Below, piece after piece: positions 10,586 through 19,132 of a stretch of 64,000 nt of DNA. Every line of letters begins with the position of its first letter. The first letter of the stretch is position 1. The position numbers and the translations under genes were made by a program. The stretch is from an uncultured Hyphomicrobiales bacterium (GTDB taxonomy: Bacteria > Pseudomonadota > Alphaproteobacteria > Rhizobiales > Beijerinckiaceae): positions 62,001-126,000 of the forward strand of contig CAIOVE010000025.1 of NCBI GenBank assembly GCA_903861645.1, read 5' to 3'. The notes beneath the pieces were generated by a model. It worked only from the letters and a program-made list of their open reading frames with translations. It was not told where the DNA came from and ran no database searches.

Positions 10586-11854
10586 TTACGTATTCATGGA
10601 GTCGAAGAAACTTGCATTGCCCTTGGGCGTCTCGCGCAACTTCCCAAGAAGGAACTCGATTGCGTCGACCGTACCCATGGGATTGAGAATGCGTCGCAAC
10701 ACATACATTTTCTTGAGGACGTCCGGCGGGACAAGCAATTCTTCCTTGCGCGTGCCGGAACGCGTGATGTCGATGGCGGGAAAGACACGCTTGTCGGCGA
10801 CCTTGCGATCCAGAATGATCTCCGAATTGCCGGTGCCCTTGAATTCTTCGAAAATGACCTCATCCATGCGAGATCCTGTATCGATCAGCGCGGTCGCGAT
10901 AATCGTCAAGGATCCGCCTTCCTCAATGTTTCGGGCGGCGCCGAAAAACCGCTTTGGCCGCTGAAGGGCATTGGCGTCCACGCCACCCGTCAAAACCTTG
11001 CCTGAGGAGGGTACGACGGTGTTGTAGGCGCGGCCAAGACGCGTGATCGAATCAAGCAGGATGACGACATCCCTTCCGTGCTCCACCAGACGTTTGGCTT
11101 TTTCGATAACCATTTCAGCTACTTGAACATGCCGAACAGCCGGTTCGTCGAAGGTGGATGAAACGACCTCTCCCTTCACGGAGCGCTGCATGTCAGTGAC
11201 TTCTTCCGGCCGTTCATCGATGAGCAGCACAATCAGGTAGCAGCCAGGATGATTGAGCGTGATCGACTGCGCGATATTTTGCAGCAACACGGTTTTACCC
11301 GTGCGCGGAGGCGCCACGATCAAAGCACGTTGCCCCTTGCCGATGGGCGCGACAATATCGATTACCCGGGACGAAAAATCCTTTCGCGTGGGATCCTCGA
11401 TTTCAAGTTTAAGTCGCTCATCAGGATATAAAGGCGTAAGATTATCAAAGTGTACTTTGTGCCTGACTTTTTCAGGGTCTTCAAAATTAATCGTGCTTAC
11501 TTTGAGCAGTGCAAAATACCGCTCACCTTCATTCGGACCGCGTATCAAACCCTCGACTGTATCGCCGGTGCGGAGACCAAAGCGCCGGATTTGCGATGGC
11601 GATACATAAATATCGTCTGGCCCGGCCAGATAATTCGCGTCTGGAGATCTGAGAAAGCCAAATCCATCGAGAAGCACCTCGACAACGCCCTCACCGACGA
11701 TCTCGATATCGCGGCTGGCAAGCTGCTTGAGGATCGCGAACATCAATTCCTGCTTGCGCATGATCGATGCGTTTTCGACCTCATGCAGTTCGGCGAAAGC
11801 CAAAAGCTCGGTCGGCGACTTCGATTTCAGATCCTGTAGCTTGATCTCGCTCAT
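10586..11854 (-). CDS. rho: Transcription termination factor Rho
   Basis: A 422-residue hexameric RNA helicase that ends transcripts. The RNA-binding cold-shock-like domain shows [14 protein letters not shown], and the ATPase core has the P-loop [11 protein letters not shown] and [13 protein letters not shown]. The open frame runs 48 codons further upstream, but the family begins with [14 protein letters not shown], so the start is placed here. The leader just upstream merges with the putative origin segment. Confidence 0.97.
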   Translation of the reverse strand: MSEIKLQDLKSKSPTELLAFAELHEVENASIMRKQELMFAILKQLASRDIEIVGEGVVEVLLDGFGFLRSPDANYLAGPDDIYVSPSQIRRFGLRTGDTVEGLIRGPNEGERYFALLKVSTINFEDPEKVRHKVHFDNLTPLYPDERLKLEIEDPTRKDFSSRVIDIVAPIGKGQRALIVAPPRTGKTVLLQNIAQSITLNHPGCYLIVLLIDERPEEVTDMQRSVKGEVVSSTFDEPAVRHVQVAEMVIEKAKRLVEHGRDVVILLDSITRLGRAYNTVVPSSGKVLTGGVDANALQRPKRFFGAARNIEEGGSLTIIATALIDTGSRMDEVIFEEFKGTGNSEIILDRKVADKRVFPAIDITRSGTRKEELLVPPDVLKKMYVLRRILNPMGTVDAIEFLLGKLRETPKGNASFFDSMNT

Positions 11855-12168
11855 GGCTATGGTCCGGCTGACGGCGAAGACGTTATGGCGCCTTGTACGT
11901 CTTTTCGAGAAAATGATGGGCAAAGGTCCGAGCTCGTGCCGCAGCGTCGCTCGGATTGGAGGGACCAAATCGATAATGCGGATTTGTATTCCGATCAACT
12001 CTTTTCAGCGTAACGGTTGGCCTGAGGCCGGTCGCGCGGATGGTGGGGACATTTAAAGAATCCCTTAATTTGAATTAATTCTTCTTTTGAGCATGGCGAT
12101 TGCGGGGATAATTTTGTCTCCACCGCAAATCCACAAGCGGCTCCTTGAGCCGCGCTTTGGAAAGGCAC

Positions 12169-12177
12169 TGTGCATAA
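12169..12177 (-). promoter_or_regulatory. Exact DnaA box
   Basis: TGTGCATAA on the + strand, which is TTATGCACA on the - strand, a full match to the TTWTNCACA DnaA consensus. It abuts the longest A+T-rich block of the gap (12186-12256), the arrangement expected of a DnaA site beside a DNA-unwinding element. Confidence 0.6.
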
Positions 12178-12185
12178 GGCCGTGG

Positions 12186-12256
12186 ACAAAAATAAAACGA
12201 GTTAATTCAGATATTTGAATAAAGTTTTATTCGTTTCCCGTTTGGATTTTCCAAAT
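12186..12256. other. A+T-rich block, candidate DNA-unwinding element
   Basis: A run rich in A and T, including AAAAATAAAACGAGTTAATT, ATTTGAATAAAGTTTTATTC and the interrupted palindrome TTTGGA-TTT-TCCAAA at 12241-12255. It stands out against flanks of over 60 percent G+C. Its place next to the exact DnaA box suggests a site of strand opening; part of it may also serve as a promoter for ppsR or rho. Confidence 0.5.
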
Positions 12257-12381
12257 CGGCGGTCCATGCCGGAATCACACGAGCAAGCCGTTCCCGGGAT
12301 TCCCGCGCGGACAATCGGCGCTGCTTTCCACAGGCGCCCGGACCGGGCTCTGTGTTATCCTCACAGACGAGGAGTTCCCTG

Positions 12382-13215
12382 ATGACCCGCAGCTATTTTC
12401 ATCTCCACCTGGTTTCGGACGCCACGGGCGAAACCCTGATCGCCGTTAGTCGCGCCGTCGCCGCGCAGTATCAGGGCGTTGCCTCCATTGAGCACGTGTT
12501 TCCATTCGTTCGATCGCTTGCCCAGCTAGAGCGCGCCATCGCCGAGATCGAGGCCGCGCCGGGAGTTGTCCTTTACACGCTGGTCGATGGCGAACTGACC
12601 AACAGGCTGGAAACCGCTTGTCGCGAAATGGGTAGTCCTTGTCTGTCCGTTTTGCAGCCTATTTTCAGTCTGTTTCAGGCCTATCTCGGCACGGCGTCGG
12701 CGTCGCGTCCGGGCGCGCAGCACATGCTCAACGCTGATTACTTCAAGCGTATCGACGCGCTCAATTTCACCATGCTGCATGACGACGGCCAGCTCCCTGA
12801 AAATCTTGATCAGGCCGACGTTGTTCTGTTGGGCGTCAGCCGAACGTCCAAGACGCCGACGAGCATTTATCTGGCCAACCGCGGCATCAAGACCGCCAAT
12901 GTTCCGTTGGTCCCCAACGTGCCCTTGCCGGCTTCGCTTGACGATCTGCGCGGTCCTCTGGTCGTGGGGCTCGTGGCTTCCGCCGAGCGCATCGTACAAA
13001 TCCGGCAGAATCGGTTGCTCGCGCTTAACGCGGATCAGGAAACCTCCTACGTCGACCGCATGTCTGTCGCGGAGGAACTCGCTCATTCCCGCCGTCTGTT
13101 TTCGCAGCACGACTGGCCCGTAATAGACGTTACGCGTCGTTCGATCGAGGAAACGGCGGCGGCTATCATCGATCTCTACAAGGAACACAAGATCAAGTTC
13201 ATCGCCCAGTCATGA
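12382..13215 (+). CDS. ppsR: Pyruvate, phosphate dikinase regulatory protein (DUF299)
   Basis: A 277-residue bifunctional kinase/pyrophosphorylase that switches PPDK or PEP synthetase off and on by threonine phosphorylation. The N-terminus [15 protein letters not shown] and the P-loop [18 protein letters not shown] are diagnostic. An AGGAG lies a few bases before the chosen ATG; the frame is open 10 codons further up. No PPDK or PEP synthetase gene lies in the window. It overlaps maf by four bases (ATGA). This gene flanks oriC in other alphaproteobacteria. Confidence 0.93.
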   Translation: MTRSYFHLHLVSDATGETLIAVSRAVAAQYQGVASIEHVFPFVRSLAQLERAIAEIEAAPGVVLYTLVDGELTNRLETACREMGSPCLSVLQPIFSLFQAYLGTASASRPGAQHMLNADYFKRIDALNFTMLHDDGQLPENLDQADVVLLGVSRTSKTPTSIYLANRGIKTANVPLVPNVPLPASLDDLRGPLVVGLVASAERIVQIRQNRLLALNADQETSYVDRMSVAEELAHSRRLFSQHDWPVIDVTRRSIEETAAAIIDLYKEHKIKFIAQS

Positions 13216-13844
13216 CGTCAACGAAACGCACGCCGCTCTGGCGCGGGCGGCATCCCCTTGTGCTTGCCTCCAAAAGTCCGACGCGACGGGCCTTGCTGGA
13301 ATCCTTGGGACTTCCGGTTCTGGCCATTGATTCGGCCGTTGATGAGCGCGCGATTGAACGCGGCGTTGTTGAGCGGGGCGGCGACGCTCCAGCCATCGCC
13401 GCCGCGCTGGCCGAGGCCAAGGCGCTGCGCGTTTCACATCTCCATCCCGGCATGCCCGTGCTGGGGGCCGATCAGACGCTTGATTTCCCCGGCGCGCGAT
13501 TCAACAAGCCCACCTCGCGAGAAATGGCGCGCGATCAATTGCGCGCGCTGTCGGGCCGCGAACACCGGTTGCATTCGGCCGCGGCCATCGCCATCGATGA
13601 CCGCGTTATATTCGCGGGACTGGACACCGCGCGGCTGTGGATGCGGGATTTCAGCGATGCGTTTCTCGACGCCTATCTCGACGCGGCCGGCGACGATGTG
13701 CTTGGGTCGGTCGGCGCCTATCAAATCGAGGGACTCGGCGCGCACCTGTTTGAGCGCGTTGAAGGCGAGCACGCGACTATTCTGGGTCTTCCCCAGAGCA
13801 CGATTTTGACCTTCCTGCGGCGGGATGGCTACATCATCGGCTGA
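13212..13844 (+). CDS. maf: Maf-family nucleoside triphosphate pyrophosphatase
   Basis: A 210-residue Maf-like protein, which hydrolyses non-canonical or modified nucleotides to monophosphates. The signature [16 protein letters not shown] lies near residue 17, and GADQTLDF and a late [11 protein letters not shown] block match the family, although SPTRR replaces the usual SPRR. The ATGA overlap with ppsR shows translational coupling. Which of the three Maf substrate classes it belongs to cannot be told from motifs alone. Confidence 0.9.
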   Translation: MTSTKRTPLWRGRHPLVLASKSPTRRALLESLGLPVLAIDSAVDERAIERGVVERGGDAPAIAAALAEAKALRVSHLHPGMPVLGADQTLDFPGARFNKPTSREMARDQLRALSGREHRLHSAAAIAIDDRVIFAGLDTARLWMRDFSDAFLDAYLDAAGDDVLGSVGAYQIEGLGAHLFERVEGEHATILGLPQSTILTFLRRDGYIIG

Positions 13845-13867
13845 GGCATGTTGGATGGAATGCGGCG

Positions 13868-14479
13868 ATGATCGTTATCGGACTGACCGGTTCGATTGGC
13901 ATGGGCAAGTCGACCACGGCGACCCTGTTCAAAAGCGCGGGCGCACCCGTGCATGATTCCGACGCCGCCGTTCACGCCTTTTACGCGGGGAGCGGCGTTC
14001 CAGTCATCGAAGCCGCCTTTCCCGGCGTCATCGTCGATGGGCGGGTTGATCGCGCGCTGCTTTCCGCGCGCGTGGTGAACGATCCCGCGGCGATGCGCCG
14101 TCTCGAGGCCATCGTTCATCCCGTGGTGGGCGAGGCGCGCGAGCGCTTTCTGCGCGGGAGCCGCGCGGCCGGCGCGCCAGTCGTCGTGATGGACATTCCC
14201 CTGCTGTTCGAGATCGGCGGCGACTCCCATGTCGATGTGATCGTTGTCGTGTCCGCGTCGGCGGACGCGCAACGCGAGCGCGTGCTCGCCAGACCCGGCA
14301 TGAATCCTGAAAAATTCGAGCGGATCCTGGCTCGTCAAACGCCGGATGCTGAAAAACGGCGACGCGCGCATTTCGTGATCGACACGGGCCGCGGCGTCGA
14401 GGCCGCGCGCAGGCGCGTCGATGATATTCTGAAGGCCGTCGCCAATATGCAACCCACCGCGACCGGAGTTGATCGATGA
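13868..14479 (+). CDS. coaE: Dephospho-CoA kinase
   Basis: A 203-residue P-loop kinase that makes coenzyme A from dephospho-CoA and ATP. The N-terminus [14 protein letters not shown] is the diagnostic Walker A, and [12 protein letters not shown] and the RQ[10 protein letters not shown] lid follow. It overlaps dnaQ by four bases. In related genomes aroE is often found between maf and coaE; it is absent here. Confidence 0.96.
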   Translation: MIVIGLTGSIGMGKSTTATLFKSAGAPVHDSDAAVHAFYAGSGVPVIEAAFPGVIVDGRVDRALLSARVVNDPAAMRRLEAIVHPVVGEARERFLRGSRAAGAPVVVMDIPLLFEIGGDSHVDVIVVVSASADAQRERVLARPGMNPEKFERILARQTPDAEKRRRAHFVIDTGRGVEAARRRVDDILKAVANMQPTATGVDR

Positions 14480-15177
14480 GGGAAATCGTTCTCGATACGG
14501 AGACAACCGGGCTTGATCCCGCCACCGGCGATCGGCTTGTCGAAATCGCCTGTGTCGAGGTGTTCAATCTGGTCGCGACTGGCCAGTCATATCATTCCTA
14601 TATCGATCCGCGACGCGACATGCCGGAGGAGGCCTTTCGCGTTCATGGCCTGTCGGCGGAATTCCTGGCGGGCAAGCCGCTGTTCGAGAACATGTATGGC
14701 GAGTTCCTGGATTTCATCGGGGATTCCCGACTGATCATCCACAACGCTGAATTCGACATGAAATTCATCAACGCGGAACTCATTCGCGCCGGCGCGCCGC
14801 CGCTATCGTTCGATCGCGTCTTCGATACGCTGGCCTATGCTCGCAAGAAACATCCGGGCGCGTCGAATTCACTGGACGCGCTTTGCGCCCGCTATCGCAT
14901 CGATAACGCGCGTCGGACCAAGCACGGCGCGCTGCTTGACGCCGAAATCCTGGCGGAACTTTACACGGAATTGATGGGAGGCCGGCAGACGACATTCGCC
15001 CTGTCGTCGGAAACCCGCAAGAAAGTGGCGCTCGGCAAGCAAACGGTCGCGCCGCGCGCCGCGCAACTCGAGTCGCCGTTGACCCAAGCCGATGTCGAGG
15101 CGCACGCGGCCTTTCGCGGCAAGCTCGGCGACAAGGCGATCTGGAACCGCTATGTCGCCGGGCCCGTGAAGTCGTGA
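14476..15177 (+). CDS. dnaQ: DNA polymerase III subunit epsilon (proofreading exonuclease)
   Basis: A 233-residue DEDDh exonuclease of the polymerase III core. Exo I is DTETTGLDP near residue 7, Exo II is [10 protein letters not shown], and Exo III is [12 protein letters not shown], so all four acidic residues and the histidine are present. The C-terminal tail would bind the alpha subunit. Its start overlaps the coaE stop, and it converges on secB with a three-base gap. Confidence 0.95.
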   Translation: MREIVLDTETTGLDPATGDRLVEIACVEVFNLVATGQSYHSYIDPRRDMPEEAFRVHGLSAEFLAGKPLFENMYGEFLDFIGDSRLIIHNAEFDMKFINAELIRAGAPPLSFDRVFDTLAYARKKHPGASNSLDALCARYRIDNARRTKHGALLDAEILAELYTELMGGRQTTFALSSETRKKVALGKQTVAPRAAQLESPLTQADVEAHAAFRGKLGDKAIWNRYVAGPVKS

Positions 15178-15180
15178 TTT

Positions 15181-15657
15181 TCAGCTCGGCAGGCCGTTGG
15201 CGGGCTGAACTTCGGCCAACCGCTGACGATACAACGCCATGAAATCGATGGGATCGATGAACAAGGGCGGGAAGCCGCCGTTGCGAACCGCGTCCGCGAT
15301 GATCTGACGGGCGAAGGGGAACAACAGGCGCGGGCATTCGATCATCACGACCGGCTGCAATTCCGCCGCGGGAATATTGCGCAGGCGGAAGATGCCGGCG
15401 TAATCCAGCTCGAACTTGAAAAGCGTCGTGTCCTTGGACTGGGCGGAACCTTCCATCACCAGATTCACCTCGAACTCGCTCTCGGTCATCTGGCGCGCGT
15501 TCACATTGACCTGAATGTTGATATTCGGGCCCTGTTCCTGCGGCGACAACGACTGCGGCGCGTGCGGGTTTTCGAAGGACATGTCCTTGATGTACTGCGC
15601 GAGAACGTTCAACTGCGGCAGTTGTTCCGGATTCACGCCATTGCCTTGATCAGTCAT
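15181..15657 (-). CDS. secB: Protein-export chaperone SecB
   Basis: A 158-residue cytosolic chaperone that keeps preproteins unfolded and hands them to SecA. The sequence [17 protein letters not shown] near the N-terminus and the late [31 protein letters not shown] block (positions about 15240-15330) are typical. The start is taken at MTDQGNGV; the frame extends six codons upstream. Position beside dnaQ matches related genomes. Confidence 0.95.
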   Translation of the reverse strand: MTDQGNGVNPEQLPQLNVLAQYIKDMSFENPHAPQSLSPQEQGPNINIQVNVNARQMTESEFEVNLVMEGSAQSKDTTLFKFELDYAGIFRLRNIPAAELQPVVMIECPRLLFPFARQIIADAVRNGGFPPLFIDPIDFMALYRQRLAEVQPANGLPS

Positions 15658-15820
15658 CGAAAATCTCCAGAACACATGCCCGCGCGGATGGCCTCGGCGA
15701 GATTATCCGCTTGAATTAAGGGCGTTTCCCACTACATCGGGGGCTCGGTAACACGCGGCGCCGGCCAGTTCAAGCCAACGGTGTACCGCCACGCGCGTGG
15801 CCGCGCAGGGATATGATCGC

Positions 15821-17191
15821 ATGACCCGTGACGACGAGGCGGACCGGTTTTCAGCGCGCGCCGCGCGATACGCCCGCGTCGGCATTAACATGAGCGGCGT
15901 CGCGGCCCGGCTGGCGACCACCCGTCTGACAGGCGGCGCTATGGGGGGCGCGGCGAACGCCGAAGCCTTGTCCCGCGCGCTGGGCTCGCTCAAGGGCCCG
16001 ATGATGAAAGTCGCGCAGATGATGGCGACGGTGCCCGATCTGCTGCCGCCGGAATTCGCCGAGGAATTGCAAAAGCTGCAAGCCGATGCGCCGCCCATGG
16101 GGTCCGCCTTCGTCGTCCGCCGCATGCGGGCGGAACTGGGCGATGGTTGGCGCGACCGCTTCGCCTCCTTCGACGTGAAGCCGGCGGCCGCCGCTTCCCT
16201 TGGGCAGGTGCATCGCGCTGTTTCGCTCGATGGAAGCAATCTGGCCTGCAAGCTGCAATATCCCGACATGGCCTCGGCGGTCGAGGCCGATCTCGCGCAG
16301 CTCGATGTGCTGTTTTCCCTGCATCGTCGCATGGACACCGCCATCGACACCCGTGAAATGGCCAAGGAGATCGGCGCGCGGGTCCGCGAGGAACTCGATT
16401 ACGCCCGCGAGGCGAAGCACGCCGCGCTCTATGCCGATGTTCTGGCGGATGAGCCCATGGTCCGGGTGCCCGGCATTGTCGCGGACCTGTCGACGCGGCG
16501 TCTTTTGACGCAGGAATGGCTCGAGGGCGAGCGGTTGGTCGATTTTCAGAAGGCGTCGCAGGAGACTCGCAATCAGATCGCCCTCGCCATGTATCGCGCC
16601 TGGTGGAAGCCCTTTGGCCAGTTCGGCGTCATTCATGGCGATCCGCACCTCGGCAACTACACCGTCTTCGAGGGCGGGCGCGGCATCAACCTGCTGGATT
16701 ATGGCTGCGTGAGGGTGTTTCCGCCCAGCTTCGTTGGTGGCGTCGTCGATCTTTACAAGGGTCTGATGCACGACGATCCCGCGCGGGTCGTTCATGCCTA
16801 TGAAACCTGGGGTTTCAAGGGTCTGCGCAAGGATCTCATCGAGATCCTCAACATCTGGGCGCGATTCATTTATGGGCCGCTGCTCGAGGATCGCGTTCGC
16901 ACCATCGCCGATGGCGTCGAGCCGTCGAAATACGGGCGGCGCGAGGCCTACACGGTCCACATGGCTCTGAAGCAAAAGGGCCCCCTGACAATTCCCCGCG
17001 AATTCGTCTTCATGGATCGGGCGGCGATCGGGCTGGGCGCGGCGTTTCTGCGGCTCGACGCGCGGCTGAATTTTCATCGTCTGTTCGAGGCGGTGATCGG
17101 CGATGGTTTTTCGGTCGACGCCGTCGCCGGCCGCCAAACCGCGCTGCTTGATCGGGTCGGGCTGACGGATCATGGCGCGGCGGCCGAATGA
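15821..17191 (+). CDS. ABC1/UbiB-family atypical kinase
   Basis: A 456-residue ABC1 (AarF/UbiB-like) protein. The family's KxGQ motif appears as KVAQ in LKGPMMKVAQMMATVPDLLPPEF. The Ala-rich loop (AAAASLGQVHRA), QYPDM and the metal-binding block HGDPHLGNY and LLDYGCV follow, so the kinase-like core is intact. No C-terminal transmembrane pair as in UbiB is obvious, so a role in ubiquinone synthesis is not assured. The ATG has AGGGA 9 bases before it; a GTG eight codons upstream is less likely. A 14-base perfect palindrome lies at 15788-15801, just before it. Confidence 0.85.
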   Translation: MTRDDEADRFSARAARYARVGINMSGVAARLATTRLTGGAMGGAANAEALSRALGSLKGPMMKVAQMMATVPDLLPPEFAEELQKLQADAPPMGSAFVVRRMRAELGDGWRDRFASFDVKPAAAASLGQVHRAVSLDGSNLACKLQYPDMASAVEADLAQLDVLFSLHRRMDTAIDTREMAKEIGARVREELDYAREAKHAALYADVLADEPMVRVPGIVADLSTRRLLTQEWLEGERLVDFQKASQETRNQIALAMYRAWWKPFGQFGVIHGDPHLGNYTVFEGGRGINLLDYGCVRVFPPSFVGGVVDLYKGLMHDDPARVVHAYETWGFKGLRKDLIEILNIWARFIYGPLLEDRVRTIADGVEPSKYGRREAYTVHMALKQKGPLTIPREFVFMDRAAIGLGAAFLRLDARLNFHRLFEAVIGDGFSVDAVAGRQTALLDRVGLTDHGAAAE

Positions 17192-17264
17192 GCCCTCGCG
17201 CCCGATTGCCGAGCTCGCGCCTTTCGGCTAATCAGGAAACGAAACACCTTTGAACGAGGCATTT

Positions 17265-17414
17265 ATGGCTAGCAATGAAGTCGCCGCGAGCGGGCATCCC
17301 GACATGGATTACGCCGAGCACGATCGCACCTATGCCGGGTTTCTGACCTTCACGAAATTCGGCGTCGTGTTCGTGGTCGCCCTCCTGATCTTCATGGCCG
17401 TCACGCTCCTCTGA
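17265..17414 (+). CDS. aa3-type cytochrome c oxidase subunit IV (small membrane subunit)
   Basis: A 49-residue protein with a soluble N-terminus (HPDMDYAEHDRTYAGFLTFTK) and one transmembrane helix (FGVVFVVALLIFMAVTLL). It matches the short bacterial aa3 oxidase subunit IV family, with the usual DYxEHxxTYxGF signature. A GAGG lies eight bases before the ATG. It is found beside the transhydrogenase genes in many alphaproteobacteria, away from the main oxidase operon. Its role in the oxidase is not essential in the enzymes where it was studied. Confidence 0.85.
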   Translation: MASNEVAASGHPDMDYAEHDRTYAGFLTFTKFGVVFVVALLIFMAVTLL

Positions 17415-17427
17415 CGGCGTTCCGGTT

Positions 17428-17500
17428 GTCGCGCCAACATTTGGGCGCGACGCGGCAAGGGTCTTGGTCATACCGCTAGACGGCGCCGGAAAATTCCGGC
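17428..17500 (+). promoter_or_regulatory. Two hairpins in the leader of the transhydrogenase operon
   Basis: The gap between the oxidase subunit IV gene and pntAA holds two strong inverted repeats. The first pairs GTCGCGCC (17428-17435) with GGCGCGAC (17444-17451). The second pairs GCCGGAA (17485-17491) with TTCCGGC (17494-17500), 18 bases before the pntAA ATG and next to its GGAG. Neither has a T-tract. They may shield mRNA ends, mark a Rho-type stop or tune pntAA translation. Confidence 0.4.
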
Positions 17501-17518
17501 TCCCAACGGAGCCCACAG

Positions 17519-18658
17519 ATGCGCATTTCAGTGCCTTCGGAAACCGACCCCCGTGAATCCCGGGTGGCCGCGACGCCCGAGACCGTGAAGAAGCTTTCGG
17601 CTCTAGGCGCCGAAGTCGCCATTCAGGCGGGCGCGGGTCTGACGTCTGGCGTCACGGACGCAGAATACGCCGCGGCCGGCGCCAAGGTCGAGCCTGACGC
17701 CGCCGCGACCCTTGCTGGCGCCGACGTCGTGCTGACCGTGCGCCGACCCGCCGCGAGCGCCCTGACGGGCGTCGCGCGCGCCGCCGCCGTCATCTCCATC
17801 ATGGACCCCTATGGCGCCGACGCCGCGCTCGCCGAATTGGCCCACGCCGGCGTCAGCGCCTTCGCCATGGAATTGATGCCGCGCATCACCCGCGCGCAGG
17901 TCATGGATGTCCTCTCCTCGCAGGCCAATCTCGCGGGCTATCGCGCCGTGATCGATGGCGCGGCCGAATACGGGCGCGCCCTGCCGATGATGATGACCGC
18001 CGCCGGCACGGTGCCCGCCGCCAAGATTTTCATCATGGGCGTTGGCGTCGCCGGTTTGCAGGCGATCGCGACCGCGCGGCGTCTTGGCGCCATCGTCACC
18101 GCGACGGACGTCAGGCCCGCGACCAAGGAACAGGTTGAGTCGCTTGGCGCCAAGTTCCTCGCGGTCGAGGACGAGGAATTCCAGCAGGCCCAGACCGCCG
18201 GCGGCTACGCCAAGGAAATGTCCAGGGAATATCAGGCCAAGCAGGCGGCGCTCACCGCCGCGCATATCGCCAAGCAGGACATCGTCGTGACCACCGCGCT
18301 GATCCCCGGTCGACCCGCGCCCAAGCTCATCACCGCCGACATGGTGCATTCGATGCGGCCGGGATCCGTCATCGTCGATCTCGCCGTCGAGCGAGGCGGC
18401 AATTGCGAACTGGCGAAACCGGGCGAGGTGTTCGTTACCGACAACGGCGTCAAGATCGTCGGGCATCTCAACATCGCCGGACGTTTGCCGGCGACGGCTT
18501 CCAGCCTCTACGCCCGCAACCTTCTGGCCTTTGTCGATACACTGGTCGACAAGGAAAAGAAGACCTTCGCGCCCAACTGGGACGACGAACTGGTCAAGGC
18601 GACCCTGCTGACACGCGATGGCGCGATCGTCCATCCGAATTTTCAGCCCAAGGTTTAA
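17519..18658 (+). CDS. pntAA: NAD(P) transhydrogenase subunit alpha, part 1 (NAD-binding)
   Basis: A 379-residue soluble domain I, which binds NAD(H) and exchanges hydride with NADP. It begins MRISVPSETDPRESRVAATPETV, resembling alanine dehydrogenase, and has the Rossmann loop GVGVAGLQAIATARRLGA with ATDVRPATKEQ after it. The alpha subunit is split into two genes here, as in Rhodospirillum-type enzymes. pntAB and pntB follow, forming one operon. The complex uses the proton gradient to make NADPH in the inner membrane. Confidence 0.96.
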   Translation: MRISVPSETDPRESRVAATPETVKKLSALGAEVAIQAGAGLTSGVTDAEYAAAGAKVEPDAAATLAGADVVLTVRRPAASALTGVARAAAVISIMDPYGADAALAELAHAGVSAFAMELMPRITRAQVMDVLSSQANLAGYRAVIDGAAEYGRALPMMMTAAGTVPAAKIFIMGVGVAGLQAIATARRLGAIVTATDVRPATKEQVESLGAKFLAVEDEEFQQAQTAGGYAKEMSREYQAKQAALTAAHIAKQDIVVTTALIPGRPAPKLITADMVHSMRPGSVIVDLAVERGGNCELAKPGEVFVTDNGVKIVGHLNIAGRLPATASSLYARNLLAFVDTLVDKEKKTFAPNWDDELVKATLLTRDGAIVHPNFQPKV

Positions 18659-18708
18659 CCCGGCCAAGCCGTGTGATGTTCGATTAGCCCAACCCGGAGA
18701 GGGCGACG

Positions 18709-19128
18709 ATGGCCAACGAGGCGACGCAGCAATTCATCGAAACGGTCCGCAAGGCGGCCGAAACCTATTCCGATCAGGTCGCGGGTCTGGCGGGCGACGC
18801 CGCGCACGCGGCTTCCGGCGGCGCGATCGATCCCTTCGTGTTCCGTCTGGCGATTTTCGCCCTCGCGATCTTCGTTGGATATTACGTCGTCTGGTCCGTG
18901 ACGCCGGCGTTGCATACGCCGCTGATGTCGGTCACCAACGCCATTTCCTCGGTCATCGTTGTCGGCGCCCTGTTGTCTGTCGGCGTCGACGCCGGAGCGG
19001 AGGCGGGCGACGGGCCGCTTTGGGCGCGCGTGTTTGGCTTCTTCGCGCTGATCCTCGCGTCGGTGAATATTTTCGGCGGGTTCCTCGTGACCGAGCGAAT
19101 GCTGTCCATGTACAAGAAGAAGGGCTGA
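18709..19128 (+). CDS. pntAB: NAD(P) transhydrogenase subunit alpha, part 2 (membrane)
   Basis: A 139-residue membrane subunit. A soluble N-terminal extension of about 45 residues is followed by [22 protein letters not shown], then [16 protein letters not shown], a conserved proton-path segment, and a last helix ending [13 protein letters not shown]. The C-terminus MLxMYKKK and the SVTNAISS block are diagnostic. GGAGAGGG precedes the ATG. It is the middle gene of the pntAA-pntAB-pntB operon. Confidence 0.95.
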   Translation: MANEATQQFIETVRKAAETYSDQVAGLAGDAAHAASGGAIDPFVFRLAIFALAIFVGYYVVWSVTPALHTPLMSVTNAISSVIVVGALLSVGVDAGAEAGDGPLWARVFGFFALILASVNIFGGFLVTERMLSMYKKKG

Positions 19129-19132
19129 GCCC

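Larger units (their letters stand above)
11855..12381. other. Putative chromosomal replication origin (oriC) between rho and ppsR
   Basis: This is the only gap over 300 bases. It holds one exact DnaA box (12169-12177), two 9-mers with one mismatch to TTWTNCACA (12324-12332 and 12355-12363), and weaker ones at 12103-12111, 12127-12135 and 12181-12189. A+T-rich blocks lie at 12051-12090 and 12186-12256 in an otherwise G+C-rich sequence. Flanking genes diverge: rho and mnmE run left, ppsR, maf, coaE and dnaQ run right. From memory, the Caulobacter and Sinorhizobium chromosomal origins lie next to the ppsR (DUF299) homologue, opposite hemE; here rho occupies that side. Short frames in the gap look non-coding. 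Confidence 0.68.

Noticed and set aside
12052-12079. TTAA repeats suggesting a CtrA site in the origin gap
   Set aside because: TTAA copies are spaced by 8 and 6 bases, not the 7 needed for the TTAA-N7-TTAA pattern; not convincing.
11995-12189. 64-codon leftward frame in the origin gap
   Set aside because: No family match, no ribosome-binding site, and it overlaps the A+T-rich and DnaA-box part.
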